Origin: Euzebya rosea | GTDB lineage: Bacteria > Actinomycetota > Nitriliruptoria > Euzebyales > Euzebyaceae | Reading direction: 5' to 3' | DNA: 64,000 nucleotides | Assembly: GCF_003073135.1 (NCBI RefSeq) | Contig: NZ_PGDQ01000011.1 | Span: forward strand, 1 to 64,000 | Shown: in pieces, positions 51,120-60,141 of the stretch | How positions within the stretch are numbered: the stretch's first letter is position 1 | How the letters are laid out: each line of letters starts with the position of its first letter | Program-made: the position numbers and the translations under genes | Notes under the pieces: generated by a model | What the model was told of the DNA's origin: nothing | Seen by the model: only the letters and a program-made list of their open reading frames with translations | Database searches by the model: none

Positions 51120-53582
51120 TCAGGCGGCGGCCGTGGGTACCCAGACGAGCGTGACGGCAACCAGGTCGATGTCGTTCTTCTCCAGGTCGACCTCGACCTC
51201 CTCGATGGCGCTGGCGGCCTGCATCCAGCGGTGGTCGATGTCCATCAGCTCCGCCGACAGCTCCTGCTCGAGCTCGATGAGGTCCTCCTGGGCGTCGACG
51301 AGCTTGCCCTGGGCGGTGTCCAGCCGTTGCTGCGTGCGCGAGGTGGTGCCCCGCTTGGAGGCGGCCCGCCGCAGGTCTGCTGCCACTCCACGCGCGGACT
51401 TCCGCCCACCGAGGAACCCACCGAGGATGGACGAGCCGATGTTGATGAGCTCGCTGGACTTGCGCGAGGAGACGTCCGCCTCGAGCTGGGCGACCCGGTC
51501 CTGTGCCGTGCGCATGGCGGCGGTGATCCGGTCGGCCTTCGTCGCGAACCGGTCGCGCACCTTGGCCGCTTCCTCGTCCTCGCGCTGCTCGGAGAGGACC
51601 TCGCAGCGCTGCTCGAACGCCTCGCGGGTCTCCGCCGGTCGGCTCCAGCAGTCCAGCTCGGTGTTGTGCAGCACCGTCATCGTGCGGGTGCGGTACAGCT
51701 CGTCGCGCACGCCCACCTCGACGGACTTCCACCACGTCTTGTTGCCGATCTTCGCCTCCGGGATGACCCACACCGCGCCGTCCGGTGCGTCCTCGCGCAG
51801 GTCACGGTCGTCGTAGTCGACGGTGGTCAGCCCCGAGAGGTCCTTGGGGTCGTCGTTAAGCGGGAGGACGGCCTCGAACTCCTCGGTGTGGTCGAGGCCG
51901 GCCTTGGTCTCGTCGAACGTCATCCGCACCCTGATGGCGACGTGGGGTTCGAGGCGGGTGCCGCCCGGGATCGCCCCGACCTCGCCCGCCCATGCGGCCG
52001 CCGGGTCGAGGTAGCGCTGCACGACCTCGTCGGGCACGGTCGGGGCGACGGTGGACTCGTCGTCGGCAAGGGTCGTCCCGGCGGGTGGGGCGGGCACGGC
52101 CGCAGCGGTCCCTGCTGCCGCGCCCTCCCCGGCGCGGGTGGTCGACGGGGGTGTGGTCGGGGCGGTCGGCGAGGCTGTGGCCGGCGCGCTGGCGGTGGCC
52201 GCGGCGGCGGCCAGCTCGGCCTTCTTGTCGGCCATGAGCTGGGCGATCTGTGGACCGGTCAACGGGCCCGCCAGGTAGTTCATCGCCCAGCGGGTGCCGA
52301 AGACCCCGCGGCCACCGTCCTTGGCGGAGTGCAGCACGAACTGCCGCTTGTCCAGGCTGGAGATCGCGGCGGCCACGGCGTCGATGTCGACCGCGCCGTC
52401 AGCGGAGCGCATGCCCTCCAGCAGCCGGTCGCGGTCGCGTTCGGTCTGCAACCTGCCGATCATCCACGTGCCGGCGTTGGAGATCGCCTTGTAGTCCAGG
52501 TCGACGGGGTTCTGCGTCGACAGCACCATGCCGACCCCGAAGGCGCGGGCCTGCTTGAGGATGGTGAGGATCGGCTGCTTGGCCGGCGGGTTGGCGACCG
52601 GCGGCACGAACCCGAAGACCTCGTCCATGTAGACCATCGCCCGGAGGGAGGAGGTGCCGGACTGCCCGCGCATCCAGGTGATCAGCCGGGACAGCACGAG
52701 GGTGACCACGAACTGCCGTTCGTTGTCGTCGAGGTGGGCCAGCGACACGACCGCGCAGCGTGCACTGCCGTCGTCACCGAAGAGCATCTGCTGGATGTCC
52801 AGCGGGGCCCCCTGCGCCCAAGCCGCGAAGGTCGGGGAGGCCAGCATGCCGTTGAGGCGCATGGCCAGGCCCATGCGGTCCTTGGCCGGGAAGAACGTGT
52901 CGAGGTCCATCACGCCGAGCTTGCGCAGCGGCGGGTCCTGCACGCGGGCGACCAGGTCGGGAAGGCCCAGCGACTCGCCCTTGCCCCACGCGTCGGTCAG
53001 CAGGTTGGTCAGCAGGATGTGCTCGCGACCGGTCAGCGGGTCGGAGTCCACGTCGACCAGCGCCAGCAGCCCCGAGACCAGGTCCGTGACCTCGTCGTTG
53101 ACCGCCTGGGGGTCGGCGTCGGCGGGGACGTCCAGGCGGCCGACCAGGTCCAGACCGACCCCGGTGGTGGCACCCGGCGTGTAGATGGTCACGTCGACGT
53201 CGGCCAACGCCTGCATCCACTCGGGGGTGATGCCGCTCCGGGCCGTGCCCCCCTGCCACAGCTCCGCCTTGGCGGCCGCATGGTCCTCGGGTGTGCGTCC
53301 CTCGCGCTGGGCCTCGGCCTCGTCGATCCACGGACGGAAGTCCTCACCCCTGAACCGGGGGAACGTCAGGCACAGGTTGGCCATGTCGCCCTTGGGGTCC
53401 AGCACCAGCGTGGGGATGCCCGACAGCAGGGCCTCCTCCAGCGCCACGATGCCGAGGCCGGTCTTGCCCGAGCCCGTCATGCCCACGATCACCCCGTGGG
53501 TGGTCAGGTCCTCGGCGTCCACCTCCACTCGTTCGTCGGTGTCTGCAGCGGTACCGAGGTGGAGCGCTCCGGTCGAGGTCAT
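51120..53582 (-). CDS. HerA-like ATPase with C-terminal coiled coil
   Basis: The 820-residue product has an N-terminal HerA/FtsK-superfamily ATPase domain (about 1-470): GMTGSGKTGLGIVALEEAL Walker A, MVYMDEVFGFVPP Walker B and VLSTQNPVDLDYKAISNAGTWMIGRL sensor region. An Ala/Pro/Thr linker (about 475-540) leads to a C-terminal region with long coiled coils (about 650-790: RITAAMRTAQDRVAQLEADV, TQQRLDTAQGKLVDAQEDL) and a short GGFLGG hydrophobic patch. HerA enzymes pump or unwind DNA, usually with NurA; no nurA is nearby. The role here is therefore open. TAGTCT (53631-53636, minus strand) is the likely -10. Confidence 0.87.
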   Translation of the reverse strand: MTSTGALHLGTAADTDERVEVDAEDLTTHGVIVGMTGSGKTGLGIVALEEALLSGIPTLVLDPKGDMANLCLTFPRFRGEDFRPWIDEAEAQREGRTPEDHAAAKAELWQGGTARSGITPEWMQALADVDVTIYTPGATTGVGLDLVGRLDVPADADPQAVNDEVTDLVSGLLALVDVDSDPLTGREHILLTNLLTDAWGKGESLGLPDLVARVQDPPLRKLGVMDLDTFFPAKDRMGLAMRLNGMLASPTFAAWAQGAPLDIQQMLFGDDGSARCAVVSLAHLDDNERQFVVTLVLSRLITWMRGQSGTSSLRAMVYMDEVFGFVPPVANPPAKQPILTILKQARAFGVGMVLSTQNPVDLDYKAISNAGTWMIGRLQTERDRDRLLEGMRSADGAVDIDAVAAAISSLDKRQFVLHSAKDGGRGVFGTRWAMNYLAGPLTGPQIAQLMADKKAELAAAAATASAPATASPTAPTTPPSTTRAGEGAAAGTAAAVPAPPAGTTLADDESTVAPTVPDEVVQRYLDPAAAWAGEVGAIPGGTRLEPHVAIRVRMTFDETKAGLDHTEEFEAVLPLNDDPKDLSGLTTVDYDDRDLREDAPDGAVWVIPEAKIGNKTWWKSVEVGVRDELYRTRTMTVLHNTELDCWSRPAETREAFEQRCEVLSEQREDEEAAKVRDRFATKADRITAAMRTAQDRVAQLEADVSSRKSSELINIGSSILGGFLGGRKSARGVAADLRRAASKRGTTSRTQQRLDTAQGKLVDAQEDLIELEQELSAELMDIDHRWMQAASAIEEVEVDLEKNDIDLVAVTLVWVPTAAA

Positions 53583-53630
53583 CGCTGGTTGCTCGCTTCG
53601 TTCTGGGGGAATCGGACAGGTCGCGGATGG

Positions 53631-53657
53631 AGACTAGCCCCGTGGGGTCGCTAGGCT
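53631..53657. promoter_or_regulatory. Symmetric divergent promoter region
   Basis: CTAG-CCCC-GT-GGGG-TCG-CTAG forms an imperfect palindrome (53634-53654). TAGTCT on the minus strand (53631-53636) and TAGGCT on the plus strand (53652-53657) flank it as back-to-back -10 boxes for the HerA-like gene and the 72-residue gene. A regulator bound in the centre would control both. Confidence 0.45.
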
Positions 53658-53701
53658 CCGCCCACACAGTCAGTCACCGAGAAATGAAAAGGATGAGGAC
53701 C

Positions 53702-53920
53702 ATGGGTTTCGCCGACAAGGCCAAGGACATGCTGGACGACGCCAAGGACAAGGCCGAGGACCTGGCCGAGGAGCACGGGGACAAGATCACCGGGGCCATC
53801 GACAAGGCCAAGGACATGATCACCGACAAGACCCCCGACAACATCGACGACAAGGTCGAGGGCGCGGCGAAGGCCGCCAAGGACTTCATCGGCAAGATGG
53901 GCGACGACAAGGCCGAGTAG
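53702..53920 (+). CDS. MT0933-like small helical protein
   Basis: The 72-residue product is a highly charged Lys/Asp-rich amphipathic helical protein beginning GFADKAKDMLDDAKDKAEDLAEEHG, matching the pattern of the MT0933-like antitoxin family (PF14013). In mycobacteria such proteins can be antitoxins paired with an SRPBCC toxin, but no such toxin is adjacent, and many family members may be general stress or CsbD-like proteins. AAAGGATGAGG precedes ATG 53702. Confidence 0.8.
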   Translation: MGFADKAKDMLDDAKDKAEDLAEEHGDKITGAIDKAKDMITDKTPDNIDDKVEGAAKAAKDFIGKMGDDKAE

Positions 53921-53948
53921 CCGGCCGCCGACGATTGCCAATGTGTGA

Positions 53949-53971
53949 CGGGCGGCCCGACGGGCCGCCCG
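53949..53971 (+). terminator. Hairpin terminator after the 72-residue gene
   Basis: CGGGCGGCCC and GGGCCGCCCG form a perfect 10-bp stem with a 3-base loop, followed by TT. Confidence 0.7.
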
Positions 53972-53989
53972 TTGGCGCATCATCCCCCC

Positions 53990-54469
53990 ATGGCTGATCT
54001 GGCGAAGAAGATCCTGAAGCACGCTGCGGACACGCTCGAGCCCGGGGAGCAGGTCCTCGAGACGGCGATCGTCACCCCCCGTGGGGCCATGGCCCGTCAG
54101 GCCGTCGCCGGCGGGGTCGGCGGCGTGGTCGGGCTGGGTGTCGCCGCGGCGATGGACAAGAAGCGGCGGGACGGGGCACCGGACGCGCCCGAGGGCACGT
54201 GGGCCGACCAGTTCCCCAAGCGCAAGGTGTTCCTGTCCGTCACGGACCGTCGGCTCGTCGTCCACGCCTTCGGCGAGATGATGGGCCGTCCCAAGGAGCT
54301 GCTCGGCTGGGTGCCCCGCGAGGCCGTGCAGGCCGTGCAGGTGGAGAAGGCCAAGCTGGCCCACAAGGGCACGCTGTGGTTCTCCGACGGGTCGGCCTAC
54401 GAAATGGACGTGGCACGGGCGGGCGGCGAACCGGATCGCCTGGGGCGGGCGCTCGGCCTGCACGCCTGA
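53990..54469 (+). CDS. PH-like domain protein of unknown function
   Basis: The 159-residue product starts with a helix (ADLAKKILKHAADTLEPGEQVLET), has a glycine-rich hydrophobic hairpin (about 38-55, AVAGGVGGVVGLGVAAAM) and a C-terminal PH-like beta domain with the VFLSVTDRRLVVHAF signature (about 80-155). The hydrophobic part may insert into the membrane. CATCAT six bases before the ATG is a weak leaderless -10. I cannot assign a function. Confidence 0.7.
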   Translation: MADLAKKILKHAADTLEPGEQVLETAIVTPRGAMARQAVAGGVGGVVGLGVAAAMDKKRRDGAPDAPEGTWADQFPKRKVFLSVTDRRLVVHAFGEMMGRPKELLGWVPREAVQAVQVEKAKLAHKGTLWFSDGSAYEMDVARAGGEPDRLGRALGLHA

Positions 54470-54526
54470 CGACCGACGACGCGGCGCAGCTGCCCCCTGG
54501 GTGACAACCGAGAGGACCAGAGCCTC

Positions 54527-54532
54527 TACGCT
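54527..54532 (+). promoter_or_regulatory. Leaderless -10 of the epimerase gene
   Basis: TACGCT is followed by exactly seven bases and ATG 54540. GTGACA at 54501-54506 is a possible -35 with a long 20-base spacer. Confidence 0.55.
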
Positions 54533-54539
54533 GCCCGAC

Positions 54540-55562
54540 ATGCGCATTCTGCTCACGGGGCATCTGGGATACATCGGGGCCGTCATGGCCCCCTTCTTCG
54601 TCGAGGCGGGCCACGACGTGACCGGGCTGGACACGGGATACTTCGCCGAGTCCGTCATGGGCGACCCCCTGCCGCCGCTGCCGGAGATCCGCAAGGACCT
54701 CCGGGACGTCCAGCCGGCCGATCTCGAGGGCTTCGACGCCGTGGTGCACCTGGCCGCGCTGTCCAACGACCCGGTCGGCAGCCTGGAGCCCCAGACCACC
54801 TACGACATCAACCACCACGCGTCGATCCACCTGGCCGAGTGCGCTCGCACCGCGGGGGTGGGCCGCTACGTGTACTCCTCCTCCTGCTCCATCTACGGCA
54901 AGGCCGGTGGGGCCGGGGCGCTGGACGAGACCGCCGAGTTCGCGCCAGTCACCCCCTACGCCGAGAGCAAGGTGCGCGTCGAGGCCGAGCTGTTCGAGCT
55001 GGCCACCGACGACTTCGTGTGCACGAGCATGCGCAACGCCACCGCCTACGGCTGGTCGCCGATGCTGCGCACCGACATCGTGCTGAACGACCTCGTCGGG
55101 TGGGCGTACCTGACCAAGGAGATCAAGGTGCTCTCCGACGGCACCCCGTGGCGTCCGATCGTGCACATCGAGGACATCTCACGGGCCTTCCTCGCGGCCG
55201 TCGAGGCCCCGGCCGAGCAGGTGCAGCGGGAGGCGTTCAACGTCGGCCGTGACGACGAGAACTACCAGGTCGCCGAGATCGCCGGGTTCGTGAAGCAGGT
55301 CGTGCCCGAGGCCACGCTGAGCATCACTGGCGAGGCCGGCAACGACCCGCGCAGCTACCAGGTGGACTTCTCCAAGATCGGTCGCCACCTGCCCGCCTAC
55401 CAGCCCCAGTGGACCGCCCTGAAGGGCGCCGAGCAGCTGTACGAGGCCTACCAGCAGCTGGGCCTGACGATGGACACCTTCCAGCGGCTCTACAAGCGGC
55501 TGCCCATCCTGAGGCAGCATCGCGAGCAGGGACTGCTCGACGACATGCTGCGCTGGACCTGA
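54540..55562 (+). CDS. NAD-dependent epimerase/dehydratase (sugar-nucleotide type)
   Basis: The 340-residue product is an extended SDR: ILLTGHLGYIGAV is the NAD-binding motif, YSSSCSIYG carries the catalytic Ser/Thr region, PYAESKVRVEAEL the Tyr-x-x-x-Lys, and RNATAYGWSPMLR the substrate loop. Enzymes of this group act on nucleotide sugars used for surface polysaccharide; the exact substrate is unknown. The leaderless -10 supports ATG 54540 and rejects an earlier in-frame start. No glycosyltransferase is adjacent. Confidence 0.92.
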   Translation: MRILLTGHLGYIGAVMAPFFVEAGHDVTGLDTGYFAESVMGDPLPPLPEIRKDLRDVQPADLEGFDAVVHLAALSNDPVGSLEPQTTYDINHHASIHLAECARTAGVGRYVYSSSCSIYGKAGGAGALDETAEFAPVTPYAESKVRVEAELFELATDDFVCTSMRNATAYGWSPMLRTDIVLNDLVGWAYLTKEIKVLSDGTPWRPIVHIEDISRAFLAAVEAPAEQVQREAFNVGRDDENYQVAEIAGFVKQVVPEATLSITGEAGNDPRSYQVDFSKIGRHLPAYQPQWTALKGAEQLYEAYQQLGLTMDTFQRLYKRLPILRQHREQGLLDDMLRWT

Positions 55563-55578
55563 GGCCGGACGCCACCCC

Positions 55579-57909
55579 TCACCAGCGGGAGCTGCGTCCG
55601 CTGCGCGACCGGCCCGAGCTGGACCGGCTGCGCGAGGACGACCCCGACCGGCTGCGGCTGCTGGACCCGGTCCGGCTGCGGCTGGACGAACCCCGGCTCG
55701 ACGAACCCCGGCCGGACCCACCGCCGAAGCCACCACCGAACCCGCCCGAGCTGCGACGTGGCCGGCTGGTGCCGAAGGCGCCACCCAGGCCCCCGCCGTA
55801 GCCGCCGCGTCCCGGCCCGTAGGGGCTCGGCCGAGTGGCCGTGGCGCGGCGGACCGACCGGCGGATGTCGTCGGACAGGCCGATGATCTCCCGCTGGATG
55901 CCGGCGGCCCGGGTCTCGCGCTGCACGGGATCGGTGACGGCGTCGAGCTGCGCGAGCCGGTCGGTGATGTCCTGCAGGGCGCGGGCGCTGCCGGCGGAGA
56001 CGTAACGACGATGGCTGGTGGCGTAGCGCTGGAGCTGGTGCAGCTCCTGGCGGGCCGACGACACCGTCTGCTCGGCACGACGCCGGGCCATGTCCGCCGC
56101 GGTCACCTCCTGCCGCGCGGTCGCGAGCAGCTCGGCGACCTCGGCCTGGACCTGCCCGGCCGCGGCGACGACGGCCGCCGGGTTGGGACGGTCCTCCGAC
56201 AGGGTGGACTCGACCTGCTCCATGCGGCTGGTCAGCTGCGTGATCCGTGACTCGATCGGGTCGCTGACGTCGGTGGTGTGCTGCCGCGCGAACGCGGCCG
56301 CCTCCGCCACCGCACTCGCCGCACCGGCGAGCGTGCTGGGGGCCAGGTCCGCGGCCTCCTGCAGCGCCGCGTCACGGGCGTGGATGGCGTCCAGCAGCGC
56401 CGCGGCGTCGTCGAGGTCGTCCTCGGCGGCGTCCAGGGCGTCATGGGCCTCGTCCCAGTCCTGCACGTCCATGAGCTGGGCGTGCTCCGCCGCGTGCAGG
56501 GCGTCGGCCGCCCGGGCCAGCTCGGCCTCGGCCTCGCTGCCGTTGCCGGCAACGTCCTCCCATGCCGCGGTGGCCCATCGCGCCTCGAGCGACTCCATCG
56601 TGGTGCCGGCGGCGTCGACGCGATCCTCCAGCGCCTGCCGCCGGGCGCGCAACGAGGCCAGGTCCTCGGCGAGCGCCGCGCGCATCTCCTCGATGCCCTC
56701 GACCCACTCGATGGCCTCCGCGACCGCGGCCTCGGCCAGGTCCAGGTGTTCGTCGGTGCCGCGGACCAGCCGCTGTGCGTGGGCGTCGCGGGCCCGGCCG
56801 AGTGCGGCGACGGAGACCGACAGGTCGGCCTCCGCCGGGTCGGTCCGGTAGCCCCGCTGCTGGGCATCGGCGATGGCGGATCGGGCGGCATCGTGGTGAC
56901 TGCCGAGGGCGTCCAGCCGGCTGGGGAGTCCCTCCTCGACCGCCACGAACGCCGCGACGTCGGCGGCGAAGCCGGCCACGAGCTCGCGGGCGTGCACGGC
57001 CGTCGGGGCCAGCTCGACGATCTCCTCGGCCACGCGGTCGTAGGTCACCGGGTCCCCGCTGGGTGTGGCGTCGACCTGCTGGGTCAGCGCGTACCACCGG
57101 GTCACGACGGACATGACGGTGCCGCGGACGGTGGTCAGCTGCTGGCGCAGCGGGGTGGCCTCGACCAGCGCCAGGCGGTCGGCGAGGGCGTTGGCGTCCA
57201 GGACGGCGATGTCGAGGTCGCGTTCCATGTCGACGATGGTCTGCGCCATGTCGGCCTGGGCGGCCACGGCCCTCGCGTGTGCCTCCTCGCGCCGGCGACG
57301 TGCCGTCCGGGACCGTGCGGCCAGCGCGGCCCCTCCACCGGCGAGGACGGTCGCCCCCACCCCGCCGGCGAACCAGCCGGTGCCCCCGCCGTCGGGCCCG
57401 TCCGCGTCGGCCGTGGCCGACCCCGCGACCTCGGCCTGGATGGCCGCCATGCGGTCCAGCCCGGCGACCAGCCCGCCAGCCAGGTCACCCTCGGCGAACC
57501 GCGGGTTCATGACGTCGATGTCGACGTCGGTCTCGTTCACGTCCAGCTCCGGGAGCTCCCCGCCCTCGTACACGGCGGTCTCGCGATCCTCCACCGCCAC
57601 CAGCACCGCCAGGACGTTGCCGCCCCACTCACCGCTCCCGTCGGTCAGGCCCTGACATCCCTCGACGATCGACACGAGGACGTCCTCGGCGTCGTTGCCG
57701 GACAGGGTCTCGGTCACCACGACGAGCGGCCTGACACCCACGGCTGCCAGGCGCTCGGCGGCCTCCCGCACCTCGTCCTCCTCGGGCGCGGTCAGCAGGT
57801 CCTCGCCGTCCTGCACCACACCGCCGCAGGCGGAGGCGGCCAGGGCGACGGGGGCGGACGCCAGCACCAGCGTGCCGACGAGCAGGAGGAGGGCGGCGAG
57901 ACGGGTCAT
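55579..57909 (-). CDS. TPM-domain membrane protein with long coiled coil and SR-rich tail
   Basis: The 776-residue product has a signal peptide (1-25), a TPM domain (about 28-155: DGEDLLTAPEEDEVREAAERLAAVG, VLAVLVAVEDRETAVYEGGEL), a membrane helix (about 182-200) and a very long alpha-helical cytoplasmic region (about 200-690). It ends in a low-complexity tail of about 85 residues: a Gly/Phe/Tyr-rich stretch (GRGGYGGGLGGAFG, GGFGGGFGGGSGRG) followed by Ser/Arg dipeptides (SRSRTGSSSRSRSGSSSRSR). TPM proteins occur in membrane-protein repair and envelope stress; the SR tail may bind nucleic acid or acidic lipids. TACGCT lies eight bases before the ATG on the minus strand. Confidence 0.88.
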   Translation of the reverse strand: MTRLAALLLLVGTLVLASAPVALAASACGGVVQDGEDLLTAPEEDEVREAAERLAAVGVRPLVVVTETLSGNDAEDVLVSIVEGCQGLTDGSGEWGGNVLAVLVAVEDRETAVYEGGELPELDVNETDVDIDVMNPRFAEGDLAGGLVAGLDRMAAIQAEVAGSATADADGPDGGGTGWFAGGVGATVLAGGGAALAARSRTARRRREEAHARAVAAQADMAQTIVDMERDLDIAVLDANALADRLALVEATPLRQQLTTVRGTVMSVVTRWYALTQQVDATPSGDPVTYDRVAEEIVELAPTAVHARELVAGFAADVAAFVAVEEGLPSRLDALGSHHDAARSAIADAQQRGYRTDPAEADLSVSVAALGRARDAHAQRLVRGTDEHLDLAEAAVAEAIEWVEGIEEMRAALAEDLASLRARRQALEDRVDAAGTTMESLEARWATAAWEDVAGNGSEAEAELARAADALHAAEHAQLMDVQDWDEAHDALDAAEDDLDDAAALLDAIHARDAALQEAADLAPSTLAGAASAVAEAAAFARQHTTDVSDPIESRITQLTSRMEQVESTLSEDRPNPAAVVAAAGQVQAEVAELLATARQEVTAADMARRRAEQTVSSARQELHQLQRYATSHRRYVSAGSARALQDITDRLAQLDAVTDPVQRETRAAGIQREIIGLSDDIRRSVRRATATRPSPYGPGRGGYGGGLGGAFGTSRPRRSSGGFGGGFGGGSGRGSSSRGSSSRSRTGSSSRSRSGSSSRSRSSSGRSRSGRSSRW

Positions 57910-57954
57910 CGCGCGGAAGCGTAGTCCGCCCGTGTCGGGCCAGCGGGCACGAGA

Positions 57955-59412
57955 TCAGCCCGGCAGGACGGCTCCGACGGTGTCGGCGTTGGCACCGGCC
58001 CAGTCCCCGACGGCCGACCGGCCCGCCCATTCCCTCAGGTCGATGACCTCCATCGGCTGTGCGGCATCGGGGTCCTGTCCGGACGCGGCCGGATCGGTCA
58101 ACGAGAAGGCGCCGAGCCGCCGAACGGACATGTACGCCGCCGACGACGGGGCCGACTCGTCGTCAGGACGAGGGCCCTCGACCAGCGCCTGATAGGCCGC
58201 TTCGTTCCTGACGGCGTCCCTTGGCACCCAACGGTCCATCCAGGCCACTGTGTAGTAGGCCGCGAGGGCCTCGCCTTAGCGGGTAGCCGGTCCGTGGTAG
58301 GCCACCTGTGACCACTCGAGGTGCGTGCCCGCACGAATGACGAGGGTGTAGGTGTCGATGCCTGCGGCCGTCCATGCATCGTGCGCGACCAGCTTCTCGT
58401 GGGGATCGGGGGCAGTTGGCGACGGTGTCGGCGACAGGAAGTAGCCATCGGCTGCCTGGTTCATGCCGGGCACGACCGGTACGTAGTCCGTGGTCCCCAG
58501 CTGGTCCCAGCCGACGACGGCGCGGATCGGATAGGACTCGCCGTGGCAGTCGGGCACGTCGAGGTAGCGGGTGGACTCGTCGGAGCACTGCTGCACCACG
58601 GTGACCGCCGAGGCCCCGAGCGAGTGACCGGCGATGCCGATGTTCTCCCCGTCCAGGACGGCCCATGCCGGGTTGACCCAGTCCATGCGCTCGCCGTCGG
58701 AACGAGCTTCCTGGGACGCGACGTCGTCGGCGGTCCACGTGGCGGGCACGTAGGGGTGCTCCGGAGTGGACAGGAAGAACCGCATCGCATCGATCGTGCC
58801 CTGCACGAAGTTGAACGACTGCTGGAAGGGCACGCCCTCGGCGGTCGGCAGTGCACTGCCGGGGGCGTGGCCGAACGTCTCGGACTGCCCCTGCCCCTGC
58901 ACGTCGTAGGTCATGACCACGTATCCAGCAGCGCTCAGCGCTCGCGCGGCCCACCAGTACATCTGGTTCGACCCCTGGATCGACCCGGTCGTGATCACCA
59001 CGCCCGGGCGAGGCCCCGGCAGCTCGCTGCCCCAGATGTGCCCGTACAGCTTGGCCCCCGTCTGGCTGACGAACGCGATCTCGCGGGGGGTGACGTCGAA
59101 GTAGTCCTCCGCGTTCCCCACACCCCACGTGGACATGTACTGGGATGCCCCCACGTAGGCACGGCCGTACCGCGCGTCCGCGAGCTGATGACCCTGTGCC
59201 CGTGCGAGTGAGTCGGCCGAGGCGGAGACGAACGCCTCGCTGTAGGCCGGTGTGGTCAGCTGGTAGAGCTGCATGCCGCGGCCACGTGTCAGGTTGTCGC
59301 CTTCGTGCGACCGGTACTCCGGATCGGTGTAGTCGTCAGCGGCGGCCGCTGGAGCGGCCATCACCACCGCGAGGACGAGGCAGAGGAACAGGCGGATCGA
59401 TGGACGTCGCAC
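57955..59412 (-). pseudogene. Secreted alpha/beta hydrolase split by an in-frame TAA
   Basis: Two reading blocks in the same frame, 58276-59412 (378 residues plus stop) and 57955-58275 (106 codons plus stop), make one hydrolase of 485 residues interrupted by a single TAA at 58276-58278. The first block has a signal peptide (ending AAAADD), the nucleophile elbow IAGHSLGASAV and the catalytic-His region RAGTHLEW. The second continues without shift as GEALAAYYTVAWMDRWV, the conserved C-terminal helix of such enzymes. A TAC (Tyr) to TAA change would explain it (ATR-Y-GEALAAYY). GTG 59412 has AAGGAG upstream. The truncated protein keeps the apparent triad but loses 106 residues. Confidence 0.82.
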
Positions 59413-59512
59413 GACTTCGGCTCCTTGATGACGAGGACCGGTCGGCTCCGAGGACCGGTACTCGCGTCCTTCGCCGCGCCTGCACCGAACACCTCCCCGC
59501 CCCCGGAAGGAC

Positions 59513-59525
59513 GAGACGACGTCTC
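59513..59525. promoter_or_regulatory. 13-bp palindrome between tetR and the hydrolase
   Basis: GAGACG-A-CGTCTC is a perfect palindrome around one central base. It lies ten bases after the TetR stop and about 100 bases upstream of the hydrolase start on the same strand, a plausible operator for that promoter. Confidence 0.45.
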
Positions 59526-59534
59526 AGGAAGGGG

Positions 59535-60104
59535 TCAGGCAGGCAGCGTGAGCAGTGCCCGGTGGAGATCACGGGCGAGCTCGAGGTCCGGCTCGTGGCT
59601 GTGCAGCAGGTCGGCGAAGATCATCGACTCGCCGATGCGGACGAACATGTAGGCCAACCGATCGGTGTCGCGGGGCAGCTCGAAGCCACCGTCCCGGGCG
59701 GTCGCGTCCATCAGGGCCGCCCACGAGGCGACCGACGCCGCATGCACGCCACCGACCTCGGTGAACAGGACCCGGAAGGCCGTCTCCGGATCGTTGCTGA
59801 CCAGCTGGCGCAGCGGCCTGAACGCCACGACGTCGCTGTTCATGCGGTACGCCGCCTGCACGATGCGTTCCACCGACGGGGGGTGCTCGGCCGACGCGGC
59901 CTCGACCGCCTGCGACTGGGTCACGGCCGCCAGGTCGGCCACGATCCGCCCGAGCAGGCGATCCCGGCTGCCGACGACCCGGTAGAGGGTGGCCCGGCCG
60001 ACGATCAGCTCCTCGGCCAGCGCCTTCATGTCCACGTCGCCGCTGGCCATGAACTGGCGACGTGCGGCGATGTAGGCGTCGGAGTACGAGATGACCCTGC
60101 TCAT
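59535..60104 (-). CDS. TetR-family transcriptional regulator (QsdR-like)
   Basis: The 189-residue product has an N-terminal helix-turn-helix (about 12-50: YIAARRQFMASGDVDMKALAEELIVGRATLYRVVGSRDRLL, spread over two helices) of the QsdR type and a helical ligand domain. I chose ATG 60104 rather than the longer reading because family members start close to this point. Its gene is divergent from the gamma-glutamyltransferase-like gene and upstream of the broken hydrolase, so it may regulate either. Ligand unknown. Confidence 0.87.
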   Translation of the reverse strand: MSRVISYSDAYIAARRQFMASGDVDMKALAEELIVGRATLYRVVGSRDRLLGRIVADLAAVTQSQAVEAASAEHPPSVERIVQAAYRMNSDVVAFRPLRQLVSNDPETAFRVLFTEVGGVHAASVASWAALMDATARDGGFELPRDTDRLAYMFVRIGESMIFADLLHSHEPDLELARDLHRALLTLPA

Positions 60105-60141
60105 CAGCACCGTGTCTACCACCCGATGAGGGCACACGGGC

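Noticed and set aside
53702-54469. A toxin-antitoxin pair formed by the MT0933-like protein and the next gene
   Set aside because: The second protein is PH-like, not an SRPBCC toxin, and a strong terminator separates the two genes.
57955-58248. A separate 97-residue gene starting at GTG 58248
   Set aside because: It is in frame with the hydrolase across the TAA and continues its conserved C-terminus. There is no ribosome site, so it is the broken 3' part, not an independent gene.
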